A stretch of 40,381 nucleotides of DNA from a virus. Below, one piece after another: positions 16,216-24,830 of this stretch. Each line of letters opens with the position of its first letter. Within the stretch, counting starts at the first letter, position 1. The stretch lies in IMG/VR virus record IMGVR_UViG_3300021437_000047, positions 1 to 40,381 of that record. The stretch is one strand, 5' to 3'. The notes beneath the pieces were generated by a model. It made no database searches. It was not told the origin of the DNA and saw only the letters and a program-made list of their open reading frames with translations. The translations under genes were made by a program, and so were the position numbers.

Positions 16216-17280
16216 TCAGTAGCCCCATGCTTCAAAGGTGTGATCGAACAGATCGACGGCGCTGAAGCGGACATCGAACCCGGATGTCGTCTGGCTGCCC
16301 GTCACGGCGAAGGCCCCGGTCGGCGCGATCGGCGCTGCCGGGCCGCTGCACACCTCCACCAGGTCGCAGGCGTTCGGGAACAGGCGCGGGAAAGTGACGG
16401 TCTGCGGCGATGATCCACTGCCGGTAAACGTGCCCCACTGGCGCAGCCGCATGCCGCTGCTGGTCGGCACCCATTCCCAGCCCGAAGCGCCGCCGCGCGA
16501 TCCGCCCATGCCGGTGAACGAAGTGAGGGTCAGCGCCTTGCCGTTGTCTGCACTGCCCGCCAGCAGCGTGGTGCCGCTGGCCGCGACCACGTCGATCGTG
16601 CGGTCCGCCGTCAGATCGCCGCCGCCGCTGGCAAGGCCGGTGCCGGTGATCGTGCGCGTCATCGGCACCTTGGTTGCCAGCGCCGTCGCCACAGAGCTTT
16701 CCAGCGAAGCCAGCGCCGCCGTGATCGTGGAAATCAGCGCGGCCAGCCGGTGCCGCAGGGTCTTGGGCGTCACCACGGTGGTGGCATCGTCCTCGCCATC
16801 GGTCTCGGCATCGACGCGGGCCTGTGTCGCCAGCTTGACGATGCCGCGTACCGTCTCGGTCGCCGGCGGTTCATCGAAGATCGGATCACCGAAGGAAATC
16901 AGCGCGGAAATATCGGCGTTGAAGGCGATGTCGAAAGACAGCAGCGCGAAAGCCGCCGCCGCCTTGGTCATGATCGGATCGGCATCCGAAGAGTAGCAGG
17001 CGAACAGCGTGCCATCGTCCAGGAACAGGCCGAAGCCGGTGGCGCTCCACACGTCAGAGGTCGTGTCATAGGCGCTCATGTGGGTGATGTTCGCCGCCAC
17101 CTCGCCCCCGGCCACTGCCGCGATGCGCTTGAATTCGCCGGGCAGCGTGGTCAGCGACGCATCGGCGGTGAACGGGGTGTCGCTCAGCGCCACTTCGGCG
17201 ATGGTGGCCGTGTCGCTGCCGGAAAGGCCCTCGACGGCGGCAAGCCCGGCATCGGTCAGACGAAGGACGAAAGCGGTCAT
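16216..17280 (-). CDS. H: tail fibre protein H
   Basis: The 354-residue protein has the P2-H type N-terminal domain that binds the baseplate (VLRLTDAGLAAVEGL to FGLFLDDGTLFACY). A linker VRGIVKLATQARVDAETDG and VVTPKTLRHRL follows. The C-terminal receptor domain contains MRLRQWGTFTGSGSSPQTVT and FPRLFPNACDLV, a motif widespread in fibre tips. P2 H is longer (669 residues), so the shaft is short here. It overlaps I by 4 bp. Confidence 0.9.
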   Translation of the reverse strand: MTAFVLRLTDAGLAAVEGLSGSDTATIAEVALSDTPFTADASLTTLPGEFKRIAAVAGGEVAANITHMSAYDTTSDVWSATGFGLFLDDGTLFACYSSDADPIMTKAAAAFALLSFDIAFNADISALISFGDPIFDEPPATETVRGIVKLATQARVDAETDGEDDATTVVTPKTLRHRLAALISTITAALASLESSVATALATKVPMTRTITGTGLASGGGDLTADRTIDVVAASGTTLLAGSADNGKALTLTSFTGMGGSRGGASGWEWVPTSSGMRLRQWGTFTGSGSSPQTVTFPRLFPNACDLVEVCSGPAAPIAPTGAFAVTGSQTTSGFDVRFSAVDLFDHTFEAWGY

Positions 17281-17915
17281 GTTTCAGTCTCCAGCGGATC
17301 CCCCGCGAGGTTGATCAGGATCGGTGCGCCATCCTCGGTCAGCAGGACGTGCGACCAGTCTGCCGGGGCATCGTGCACGGCGGTGAAATCCATTCGCAGC
17401 ATGGTGCCGACGATCGAGCCGCCGGCCATCCACAGCCGCGCCTGCGCTTCCAGCACCTGGACGAAATCGAAGTGGCTGCGCAGCGGCTTGGTGGCGTTGA
17501 CATCGCGGATGATCGCCGCTGCCGTCTCTGCCGTGAGGAAATCGGCGCCGATCTCTGCCGGGGCGCGCACCTCGAAGGTGTGCGGCGTGCGGCGCGGCGT
17601 CGCCTGCCACCACTCGGTGATCTGCAGCAGCGGGTGAAAGCGCGCGAGCACTTCCTCGACCGCCCCGCGCGTCCCCTTGCGGCGGTGGAACGGGATCGCC
17701 CCGGCCACGGCGGTGCGCTTTTGCGCCACGCTCCAGTCCGGGTCCCAGTAGGTGATCGCCAGCCCCCAGCCGAGGAACGGCAGCACTTCCGGCGGGCATG
17801 TGGCCGGGTCCCACAGCGTGCCGACGGCGGCAAGATCGATATCCGCCAGCATCGCCGCCTCGATCGCGCGCTCGCCCGCTGTCGAATTCGGCGGCAGCAG
17901 CGAGGGGCGGGTCAC
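17277..17915 (-). CDS. I: tail/baseplate protein I
   Basis: The 212-residue protein belongs to the P2 gpI family (176 residues) that links baseplate wedge to fibre. The signature is PPEVLPFLGWGLAITYWDPD followed by KRTAVAGAIPFHRRKGTRGA and VEEVLARF. It overlaps J and H at its ends, keeping the J-I-H order of P2, though the operon runs leftward. Confidence 0.93.
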   Translation of the reverse strand: MTRPSLLPPNSTAGERAIEAAMLADIDLAAVGTLWDPATCPPEVLPFLGWGLAITYWDPDWSVAQKRTAVAGAIPFHRRKGTRGAVEEVLARFHPLLQITEWWQATPRRTPHTFEVRAPAEIGADFLTAETAAAIIRDVNATKPLRSHFDFVQVLEAQARLWMAGGSIVGTMLRMDFTAVHDAPADWSHVLLTEDGAPILINLAGDPLETET

Positions 17916-18820
17916 AGCTCGGTCCCGGCCACGGTCACGGCGACGGCAGTCGGGTGGCCGATCTGCGCCTGGGTGATGACGATATCGGAGGCCGGGTGGA
18001 TCAGCTCGACGCGGGCGACATTGCCGACGTGCAGCGCGGCAGTGATCGCCGACCGAACCACGTCACGGCCAAGCCGCCGCGCCTTCGCCAGATAGGCGGC
18101 CAGCGATTCCTGCGCGGTCTGGAGGATCAGCTGCTGGTCAGGCCCGGCGAAGACGTAGAGGTGCGCCTCGATCGTGTAATCGATCAGCGCCGCCGGGTTC
18201 ACCGTCACTTCGTCGGTCAGCGGGCGCACCGCGCTGTCCAGCCGGTCGCGCACGGCATCGAGCACTTCCGAACCGGGCACGCCGTCACCGCTGACCGAAA
18301 GCACCGTCACCACCACTTCACCGGGATCGGGGCTTTCCGCCGTGGCATCGGCCACGTCGCCGTGGGCAGAGCGGGCGTGATAGACGTAGGCCAGCGCCGG
18401 GCCGGCCACCGAGAAGGCATGCGGGGCAAGCTGGATGCGCTGCCGGAAGGCGGTGTCGCTTTCCATCACGGCGGGCGTGCCGGTTTCGGGTACCGCCGGG
18501 GTCACCACCATCCGCTCCACCTCGAACAGCGCCGCCAGCTGGTCCAGCCGGGCGCCGGTGGCAAAGGCCAGCAGCATGCCGCGCGCCGCATCGTTGAACG
18601 CCTGGGCAAGCACCAGCTCGTCGTAGGAATCGGATTCCAGCAGCTTGATCGCCGGATCGCTTTCGACCAGGGCGTCAAAGGCCGGGTGCAGCGTGATCAG
18701 CCGCGAAAGCTTGGCCGCAAGCCGCGCCTCGAAGCTCGGCTGCTCGACGATGTCCGGCGGCGGCAGGCCCGACAGGTCGATAAGCGTCGATGAGGCGGTG
18801 GAGGTAGGGCTGTCCGGCAT
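17912..18820 (-). CDS. J: baseplate assembly protein J
   Basis: The 302-residue protein has the same length as P2 gpJ and is a baseplate wedge component. Typical segments are TLIDLSGLPPPDIVEQPSFE at the N-terminus, GARLDQLAALFEVERMV, DTAFRQRIQLAPHAFSVAGP and RSAHGDVADATAESPDPGEV. The ATG at 18820 lacks a clear Shine-Dalgarno and lies 57 bp from the centre of late operator 2. The preceding in-frame extension to 19105 is shadow sequence of gene V. Confidence 0.94.
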   Translation of the reverse strand: MPDSPTSTASSTLIDLSGLPPPDIVEQPSFEARLAAKLSRLITLHPAFDALVESDPAIKLLESDSYDELVLAQAFNDAARGMLLAFATGARLDQLAALFEVERMVVTPAVPETGTPAVMESDTAFRQRIQLAPHAFSVAGPALAYVYHARSAHGDVADATAESPDPGEVVVTVLSVSGDGVPGSEVLDAVRDRLDSAVRPLTDEVTVNPAALIDYTIEAHLYVFAGPDQQLILQTAQESLAAYLAKARRLGRDVVRSAITAALHVGNVARVELIHPASDIVITQAQIGHPTAVAVTVAGTEL

Positions 18821-18865
18821 GGCTGCGGTATCTGCCCAGCCAGCGGCAATGTGCCACCCGCGCCC

Positions 18866-18888
18866 GTTGTAAGGCGTGGCGATACAAC
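18866..18888. promoter_or_regulatory. late operator 2, Ogr-type dyad between J and V
   Basis: This copy reads CCC-GTTGTA-N11-TACAAC-G and shares the flanking bases with operator 1. Its centre (18877) is 57 bp from the ATG of J on the left and 57 bp from the ATG of V on the right. One dyad could therefore serve both divergent promoters. Confidence 0.72.
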
Positions 18889-18933
18889 GGCCACCGCTGG
18901 CCCCTTGCCGCCGGGGTGCGCATTGCTCTGGCC

Positions 18934-19488
18934 ATGCGTACTCCCGAAGACATCGAGACCGATCCCGATGGCCTGATCCGCCTTGGCGCCGTGGCGTCGG
19001 TGGATCTGGCGGCTGCGCGCTGCACCGTGAAATTCGACGATGAGACCGAAACCCCGCCGCTGCGCTGGATCGAACCGCGCATGGGCAAGACCCGCTGCTG
19101 GTCACCGCCGAGCGAGGGTGAGCAGGTCGTGCTGCTCTGCCCGGCCGGCGAGCTGGGCGGCGCGGTGGTCCTGCGCGGCCTGGTCTGCGATGCCTTCGCC
19201 GCCCCCGATGACCGCAAGATCGATCTGGTGAAGTTCGAGGACGGCGCGACGATCAGCTACGATGCCGATGCGCACGAACTCTCGATCACCCTGCCCGCCG
19301 GCGCTACCACCCAGCTGGTTTCCGACGGCGGCATCACGATCCCCGGCGACATCACGCTGGAGGGCGATGTCGACATGACCGGCACGCTCACCGCCAGCGG
19401 CGACGTGGTCGCCAGCGGCATCAGCCTCAATTCCCACACCCACGGCAGCGTGCGCTCCGGTTCCGACAGTTCGGGAGGCCCCCAATGA
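18934..19488 (+). CDS. V: baseplate spike protein V
   Basis: The 184-residue protein is the membrane-piercing spike at the tail tip; P2 gpV has 211 residues. An OB-fold N-terminal domain (LGAVASVDLAAARCTVKF, WWSPPSEGEQV-like WSPPSEGEQVVLLCP) leads to a repeat beta-helix (GGITIPGDITLEGDVDMTGT). The C-terminal HTHGSV supplies the HxH iron site of the needle. The start at 18934 fits the operator spacing; an ATG at 18916 gives six more residues. Confidence 0.92.
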   Translation: MRTPEDIETDPDGLIRLGAVASVDLAAARCTVKFDDETETPPLRWIEPRMGKTRCWSPPSEGEQVVLLCPAGELGGAVVLRGLVCDAFAAPDDRKIDLVKFEDGATISYDADAHELSITLPAGATTQLVSDGGITIPGDITLEGDVDMTGTLTASGDVVASGISLNSHTHGSVRSGSDSSGGPQ

Positions 19489-19501
19489 TCGGTGAAAAGC
19501 C

Positions 19502-19849
19502 ATGAAAGGGATGAGCCGCATCCAGGGCGTCGATCTGGCGGGTGACGATCACCTCGCCCAGTCGATCGGCGATATCATCACCACGCCGCTCGGCAGCCGG
19601 GTGATGCGCCGCGATTACGGCTCGCTGCTGTTCGATCTGGTCGATCGCCCGCTCAACGGCGCCACCCGCCTGCTGTGCATCATGGCCGTGGCCATGGCCA
19701 TCGCCCGCTGGGAACCGCGCATCGATGTGCGCCAGATCCTGTTCGATGGCGAATTCGCCAGTGGCAACGCCGTCCTGACCATCATCGGCGCCCGCACCGA
19801 CGATCCCGCCCCGAATTCGCTTGTCCGTCTGACCATCCCGATCATCTGA
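19502..19849 (+). CDS. W: baseplate wedge protein W (gp25-like)
   Basis: This 115-residue protein has the gp25-like fold that nucleates sheath polymerisation. The segment DDHLAQSIGDIITTPLGSRV and the motif RRDYGSLLFDLVDRPLN are diagnostic. V precedes it by 13 bp, as in P2. An alternative ATG lies at 19511. Confidence 0.93.
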   Translation: MKGMSRIQGVDLAGDDHLAQSIGDIITTPLGSRVMRRDYGSLLFDLVDRPLNGATRLLCIMAVAMAIARWEPRIDVRQILFDGEFASGNAVLTIIGARTDDPAPNSLVRLTIPII

Positions 19850-19862
19850 AGGAGCCGCTACC

Positions 19863-21005
19863 ATGCACGGCATCAAGACCAACGTCCTCACCACCGGCAC
19901 CCGCCCGATCAACCCGGTGAACACCGCGATCATCGGCCTGGTCGCCACGGCCAGCGCTGCTGCCGGCGCCGCCACCACCGCGCTCAATGCCGCCTTCCCG
20001 CTGGATACCCCGGTGCTGGTCACCGATATCCGCAAGGCGATCGGCGATGCCGGCACCGGCGGCACGCTGAAGGGCGCGCTGGAGGCAATTGCCGATCAGG
20101 GCAGCCCCTTCGTCGTCGTCGTCCGCGTCGATATCGATGAGGATGCCGAGGCGCAGGAAAACCTTGTCATCGGCGGCAACACCGCTGGCCGCTACACCGG
20201 CATGCAGGCGCTGCTCGCTGCCGAACTGCAGACCGGCAGCCGCCCGCGCATCATCGGTGCGCCGGGTCTCGACAGCCAGGGCGCCGTCACCGAGCTGGTC
20301 GTGGTCGCCCAGAAGCTGCGCGGCATGGTCTATGCCGCCGCCCAGGGCGCCACGATTGCCGAGGCCGTCACCTATGCCGGGGACTTCAACGCTCGCGAGC
20401 TGATGCTGCTCTGGCCCGATTTCACCTCTGGCGATGCGGTTGCCCGCGCGCTCGGCCTGCGCGCCGCGATCGATGAGGCGCAGGGCTGGCACAAGACCCT
20501 GTCGAACGTCGCGGTGAACGGCGTCACCGGCCTGTCGAAGGACGTTACCTTCGATATCCAGGACGAAAGCACCGATGCCAGCGCGCTCAACGATGGCCTG
20601 ATCACCACCATGGTGCGCTCCAACGGCTTCCGCTTCTGGGGCAACCGCACCCTTTCGGATGAGCCGCTGTTCTCGTTCGAATCGGCCACCCGCACGTCGC
20701 AGGTGCTGCAGGACGAAATCGCCGATGGCCTGCGCTGGGCAGTCGACAAGCCGCTCACTGTCTCGCTGATCAAGGACGTGATCGAGACGATCAACGCCCG
20801 CTTCCGTTCGCTGGTCGCGCAGGGCCGCCTGATCGGCGCCAAGGCCTGGTACGATCCCGCGCTCAACAACCAGACCGATCTGGCCAACGGCAAGCTGGTA
20901 ATCGATTACGATTTCACCCCGGCCGCCCCGCTCGAAGGCCTCACCCTCAACCAGCGCATCACCGACCGCTTCTACGCCGATTTCGGCGCGCAGCTGGCCG
21001 CCTGA
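19863..21005 (+). CDS. FI: contractile tail sheath protein FI
   Basis: The 380-residue subunit forms the contractile sheath; P2 FI has 396 residues. The N-terminal TTGTRPINPVNTAIIGLVAT and DTPVLVTDIRKAIGDAG, the central RELMLLWPDF and the C-terminal AAPLEGLTLNQRITDRFYAD are family patterns. AAGGAG precedes the ATG. In P2 the J-I-H-G block separates W from FI; here W and FI are adjacent. Confidence 0.95.
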   Translation: MHGIKTNVLTTGTRPINPVNTAIIGLVATASAAAGAATTALNAAFPLDTPVLVTDIRKAIGDAGTGGTLKGALEAIADQGSPFVVVVRVDIDEDAEAQENLVIGGNTAGRYTGMQALLAAELQTGSRPRIIGAPGLDSQGAVTELVVVAQKLRGMVYAAAQGATIAEAVTYAGDFNARELMLLWPDFTSGDAVARALGLRAAIDEAQGWHKTLSNVAVNGVTGLSKDVTFDIQDESTDASALNDGLITTMVRSNGFRFWGNRTLSDEPLFSFESATRTSQVLQDEIADGLRWAVDKPLTVSLIKDVIETINARFRSLVAQGRLIGAKAWYDPALNNQTDLANGKLVIDYDFTPAAPLEGLTLNQRITDRFYADFGAQLAA

Positions 21006-21021
21006 TCGCCAAGCCAACCCC

Positions 21022-21048
21022 CCGGTGAGGCCAGCCCGGCCTCACCGG
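21022..21048 (+). other. intercistronic hairpin between sheath and tube genes
   Basis: CCGGTGAGGCC pairs with GGCCTCACCGG (11 bp, 5-nt loop) in the 74-bp FI-FII gap. No T run follows, so transcription probably continues. It may protect the 3' end of the sheath message. Confidence 0.5.
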
Positions 21049-21079
21049 CACCCCAACCCCCAAGGCAGGAGCCGGTATC

Positions 21080-21589
21080 ATGGGCATCCCCTCCAAACTC
21101 AAGAACATGAATGTCTTCGGCGATGGCGTCAGCTATCTCGGCCAGGTCTCCGAAGTGACGCTGCCCAAGCTGGCGCTGAAGACCGAAGGCTATCGCGGTG
21201 GCGGCATGATCGGCGAAGTCGAGCTCGACATGGGTCTCGACAAGCTGGAGCTGGAATTCAACGCCGGCGGCATCATCACCGATCTGATCGGCAAGTTCGG
21301 CGCATCGGCGCACGATGCCACCATGCTGCGCTTTGCCGGCGCCTTCCAGTCGGACCAGACCGGTCGCGTCCAGGCCGTCGAAGCCGTCTGCCGTGGCCGC
21401 TACACCGAGATCGACATGGGTAAGGGCAAGCCCGGCGATGACACCGAGCACAAGTTCAAGATGAGCTGCTCCTACTTCCGCCTGATCGTCGACGGCGCCG
21501 ATCTGGTCGAAGTCGACGTGATCGCCGGTGTCTTCGTCGTCGACGGCATCGACCGCTACGCCGAGATCCGCGCCGCCATCGGCGCATAA
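21080..21589 (+). CDS. FII: tail tube protein FII
   Basis: This 169-residue protein builds the inner tube; P2 FII has 172 residues. Family patterns are PSKLKNMNVFGDGVSYLGQV at the start, GYRGGGMIGEVELDMGLDKL and RGRYTEIDMGKGKPGDDTEH. A GGAG Shine-Dalgarno precedes the ATG. Confidence 0.95.
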   Translation: MGIPSKLKNMNVFGDGVSYLGQVSEVTLPKLALKTEGYRGGGMIGEVELDMGLDKLELEFNAGGIITDLIGKFGASAHDATMLRFAGAFQSDQTGRVQAVEAVCRGRYTEIDMGKGKPGDDTEHKFKMSCSYFRLIVDGADLVEVDVIAGVFVVDGIDRYAEIRAAIGA

Positions 21590-21617
21590 CACCTTACCGC
21601 TTCCGGCCGGTGTCTTC

Positions 21618-21648
21618 AGGCGGGGGACATCGGTCGGGAGACCCGCCT
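21618..21648 (+). other. intercistronic hairpin after the tube gene
   Basis: AGGCGGG (21618-21624) can pair with CCCGCCT (21642-21648) across a 17-nt loop. It is weaker than the hairpins after N and FI but in the matching place after an abundant structural gene. Confidence 0.35.
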
Positions 21649-21669
21649 ATTCCCGCCCGGAGCAAGACC

Positions 21670-21987
21670 ATGAGTGAACCCGCCGATCCCAAGATGGTGA
21701 ACATCGAACTCGAATGCCCGATCGAGCGCGAAAGTGGCGCCATCACCAGCCTTTCGGTTCGCAAGCCCGGTGCAGGGGAACTGCGCGGCCTGAAGATCCA
21801 GGACATCATGGGCGCAGACGTCAACACGATGATCGTGCTCATTCCGCGCATCAGCTCGCCGTTTCTGACTGCACCTGAGGTGGAATCGCTCGATCCCGCT
21901 GACTTCGCCGAAATCAGCGGGACAATCGTCAATTTTTTTTACGGCCGGACGACGCGGGAGAGCATCGCGAAGATAACGGGGGGCTGA
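21670..21987 (+). CDS. E: tail assembly chaperone E
   Basis: The 105-residue protein matches P2 gpE (91 residues), which binds the tape measure during tail assembly. It contains LSVRKPGAGELRGLKIQDIM, typical of tail chaperones, and ends IVNFFYGRTTRESIAKITGG. GGAG lies 7 nt before the ATG. Near its end lies an 8-T run that permits a -1 frameshift. Confidence 0.9.
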   Translation: MSEPADPKMVNIELECPIERESGAITSLSVRKPGAGELRGLKIQDIMGADVNTMIVLIPRISSPFLTAPEVESLDPADFAEISGTIVNFFYGRTTRESIAKITGG

Positions 21988-22130
21988 CGGTCGAAGATGC
22001 CATGGCCGACATCGCCGCAGTCTTTCACTGGTCACTGGCCGATCTGCTGGCGATGGATGTGATGGAACTCTTCGCCTGGCGTGATCGCGCTGTTGCCCGC
22101 TGGAACCGGATGCAGGGAGCAGAAGAATGA
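21670..22130 (+). CDS. E': E-E' frameshift fusion (GpE family extension)
   Basis: A -1 slip at the T run joins E to the overlapping frame, which stays open from 21939 to the stop at 22128-22130. The fusion would have about 153 residues; P2 E+E' has 142. The extension carries the GpE pattern MADIAAVFHWSLADLLAMD and ELFAWRDRAVARWNRM. A start at 22002 could also give a free 42-residue E'. In P2 the same ratio-controlled frameshift is conserved for tail length control. Confidence 0.78.
21933..21940 (+). promoter_or_regulatory. -1 frameshift slippery site in E
   Basis: Eight consecutive T residues are read as TTT TTT in the E frame. A one-base backward slip places the ribosome in the E' frame with no intervening stop codon. 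P2 uses a T-rich slippery heptamer at the same place. Confidence 0.75.
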
Positions 22131-24439
22131 GCGACAGTAAGCTCAATCTGATCGTCCAGTTCTCCGCGCTCGACAAGCTGTCGGGCGCGCTGAAAAGCAT
22201 CGTCGGCCTTGGCCGGACCGGCGACCAGGCGATGCGCCTGCTGCGCAAGGATTCGAAGCTGCTCAAGGGCGAGCTGGCCGATGTGCGGCAGGAACTGTCG
22301 AAGGCCACCGGCAACGTCTCCGGCCTGCTCGACAAGGAACGCCAGCTCGAAGCCGCGATTGCCGGGGTCAACCGGCAGATGGAGCGGCAGAAGGCGCTCA
22401 ACAAGATCGACGGCGACGTGATGAAAATGCGCAGCCGCGCCAGCCAGCTGAAGGACAGCGGCAGCAGCAATGTCTGGGGCGGCGTCGGCCTGATCACCCC
22501 GTTCATCATGGCCAGCAAGGCGGCGATGGACTTCTCCAGCGGCATGGTCGACATCCAGCAGAAGGCCGAGCTGACCAACGCCGAAACGGCGGGCATGGCG
22601 CGCAATATCATCGCCGCCGCCCGCGCCGCGCACCAGATGCCGGAGGAAATGCGCAAGGGCGTCGATACCCTTGCCGGCTTCGGCCTCGACCCCCGCGTGG
22701 CCATGCAGATGATCGCCCCGATCGGGCGGCTAGGCACTGCCTTCAAGGTCGAGATTGCCGACGGGGCGGCAGCGGCCTTCGCCAACCTCAACAACCTCAA
22801 GATCGCGGCCACGGACACCGCCCGCGCGCTCGACATCATGGCTGCCGGCGGCAATTACGGCGCCTTCGAGGTCAAGGACATGGCGCGCTACTTCCCGGCG
22901 CTGACTGCTCAGATGCACGCGCTCGGCCAGGGCGGCCTCTCTGCCGCTGCCGATCTCACCTCCGCGCTGGAAATCGCCCGGCGGGCAACCGGCGATTCCG
23001 AAAGCGCCGCGACCAACGTCCAGGACCTGCTGGCCAAGATCAACGCCCCGGTGACCATCGCCGCGTTCAAGAAGAACTTCGGCATCGATCTGCCGGCTGC
23101 GCTGAAGCAGGCCTATGCCCAGGGCAAGACCCCGCTGGAGGCCATCGCCGAACTGACCAAAAAGGCGACCGGCGGCGATCTGTCGAAGATCGGCTTCGCC
23201 TTCCGCAACATGGAAGCGGCCAGCGCCGTGCGCGCCCTGATCCAGAACATGGATGACTATCGCCGGATCCGCGACGATCTCGGCAAGGGGGGCGGCACGG
23301 TCGATCGCGCCTTCCGCCAGCGCGAGCTGCAGGACGCCAGCATCCAGTGGAAGAGCTTCACCGGCAACGTCAGCACGCTGGCGATCACACTGGGGGCAAC
23401 CTTCCTGCCGGCGGCGAACCGCTTCCTCGAAAAAGCCAGCAGCATCGCCTCGACCATTTCCAGCTGGGCGCAGGCTCACCCGCGCCTGTTCGGTGCGATC
23501 ACCAGCCTGATCGCCTATGTCGCTGTCGCCAAGATCGGGATCGGTGCGCTGCAGTTTGCCTTCGGATCGATTCTTGGTCCGATGGCATCAGTTTATGGTC
23601 TGACTGCAAAGCTCTACACGCTCGGCAAGCTGGCGCCTGTGATTTCCTACCTAGGTATGGCGTTCAATGTTCTGGCCGGCCCGGTTGGAATTGCAGTCGC
23701 AGTCATCGCAGGCGGGGCTTACCTGATCTATCGGAATTGGGGGCCGATCAGTGGATTTTTTCATCGGCACGGAACCAAAATCAGGAATGTGCTGCTCGGC
23801 CTGCTGGTGATCTTTGCACCTTTCGTTGCCGGGGTAATCTGGGTGGCGGCGGCAATATATCGCAACTGGGACAAGATTAAATCAGCCACGCTCCACATGC
23901 TCTCTGTGGTCGGCGGCATTGTTGCTCCATTCTTGAGGCCGCTAGTCATAATCGGAGGGTATCTCGCCAATCTTGGCGTGAAATTCTTCGGTTATGGAGT
24001 TTCTATCGTCCAAGGATTGATCAATGGAATCGCCTCGATGACGTGGAGCGTCATCAAGGCTGTTCTAGATCTCGCATCAAAGGTCGGAGGGACCTTTGCC
24101 AATAGCTTGGGCGTCAAGAGTCCGTCTCGCGTATTCATTGCTATGGGTGGGCATATTACTGACGGCTTGGCGCTCGGTCTTGATCAAGGGCATCGACGGC
24201 CACTCGGATCGATGCACCGGCTCGCAAAAGGCATCGTTGGTGCAGGCTCCCCAGCTTTTGCTGTGGGGCGTGGTCAGCAGCGTTCCTCTGCCCGCGCAGG
24301 TACTGCCATGCGCCCGATCGAGATCCACATCCACCAGCAGCCGGGTGAAGATGCCCAGGCGCTGGCCCGCCGGGTTGCCGAAGCGCTCGAAGCCCGCGAA
24401 CGCAAGGCCCGCCGTTCCTCTTACCGGGATGATTTCTGA
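22127..24439 (+). CDS. T: tape measure protein T
   Basis: The 770-residue protein sets tail length and fills the tube; P2 gpT has 815 residues. It starts with coiled-coil (RQELSKATGNVSGLLDKERQ) and continues with TP901-type core ALEIARRATGDSESAATNVQ. Hydrophobic segments follow around residues 455-560 (ITSLIAYVAVAKIGIGALQF, FVAGVIWVAAAIY). The ATG overlaps the E' stop. From about 23560 to 24290 the GC content and codon choice fall clearly below the flanks, which suggests a recombined C-terminal third. Confidence 0.93.
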   Translation: MSDSKLNLIVQFSALDKLSGALKSIVGLGRTGDQAMRLLRKDSKLLKGELADVRQELSKATGNVSGLLDKERQLEAAIAGVNRQMERQKALNKIDGDVMKMRSRASQLKDSGSSNVWGGVGLITPFIMASKAAMDFSSGMVDIQQKAELTNAETAGMARNIIAAARAAHQMPEEMRKGVDTLAGFGLDPRVAMQMIAPIGRLGTAFKVEIADGAAAAFANLNNLKIAATDTARALDIMAAGGNYGAFEVKDMARYFPALTAQMHALGQGGLSAAADLTSALEIARRATGDSESAATNVQDLLAKINAPVTIAAFKKNFGIDLPAALKQAYAQGKTPLEAIAELTKKATGGDLSKIGFAFRNMEAASAVRALIQNMDDYRRIRDDLGKGGGTVDRAFRQRELQDASIQWKSFTGNVSTLAITLGATFLPAANRFLEKASSIASTISSWAQAHPRLFGAITSLIAYVAVAKIGIGALQFAFGSILGPMASVYGLTAKLYTLGKLAPVISYLGMAFNVLAGPVGIAVAVIAGGAYLIYRNWGPISGFFHRHGTKIRNVLLGLLVIFAPFVAGVIWVAAAIYRNWDKIKSATLHMLSVVGGIVAPFLRPLVIIGGYLANLGVKFFGYGVSIVQGLINGIASMTWSVIKAVLDLASKVGGTFANSLGVKSPSRVFIAMGGHITDGLALGLDQGHRRPLGSMHRLAKGIVGAGSPAFAVGRGQQRSSARAGTAMRPIEIHIHQQPGEDAQALARRVAEALEARERKARRSSYRDDF

Positions 24440-24455
24440 TGCCGGAAACCTTCTC

Positions 24456-24830
24456 ATGCTAGCGGCGCTCGGCATGTTCGTCTTCGATGCGGACAACACC
24501 CTGTTCGAGGAGTTGCAGCGTTCGCGCTCATGGCGCCACGGCCGCACCGATCGCTTCGGCGTGCTGCCGGCCAGCCAGTTCCTCGGCCCCGGGGAAGACA
24601 AGATCACCCTCACCGGCCGTCTGGTGCCCGAACTTGCCGGCTCCTACTCCGCGATCGAGAAGCTGGTTGCCATGGCCGATACCGGCGAAGCGCACCAGCT
24701 GGCCGATGGCGAGGGCAAGATTTTCGGCGCCTTCACCATCGAGGGCATCGATGAAACCCACCAGTCGCTGCTCGACAATGGCCGCGCCCGGCTGATCGAT
24801 TTCACCATCACGCTGCAGCGGGTGAAGTGA
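24456..24830 (+). CDS. U: tail protein U
   Basis: The 124-residue protein matches P2 gpU; the start MLAALGMFVFDADNTLFEEL resembles P2 MMMALGMFVF, which decided the ATG at 24456 over the one at 24429. Other family motifs are GEDKITLTGRLVPELAGS and LIDFTITLQRV. It follows T and is coupled to D by TGATG. Confidence 0.9.
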   Translation: MLAALGMFVFDADNTLFEELQRSRSWRHGRTDRFGVLPASQFLGPGEDKITLTGRLVPELAGSYSAIEKLVAMADTGEAHQLADGEGKIFGAFTIEGIDETHQSLLDNGRARLIDFTITLQRVK

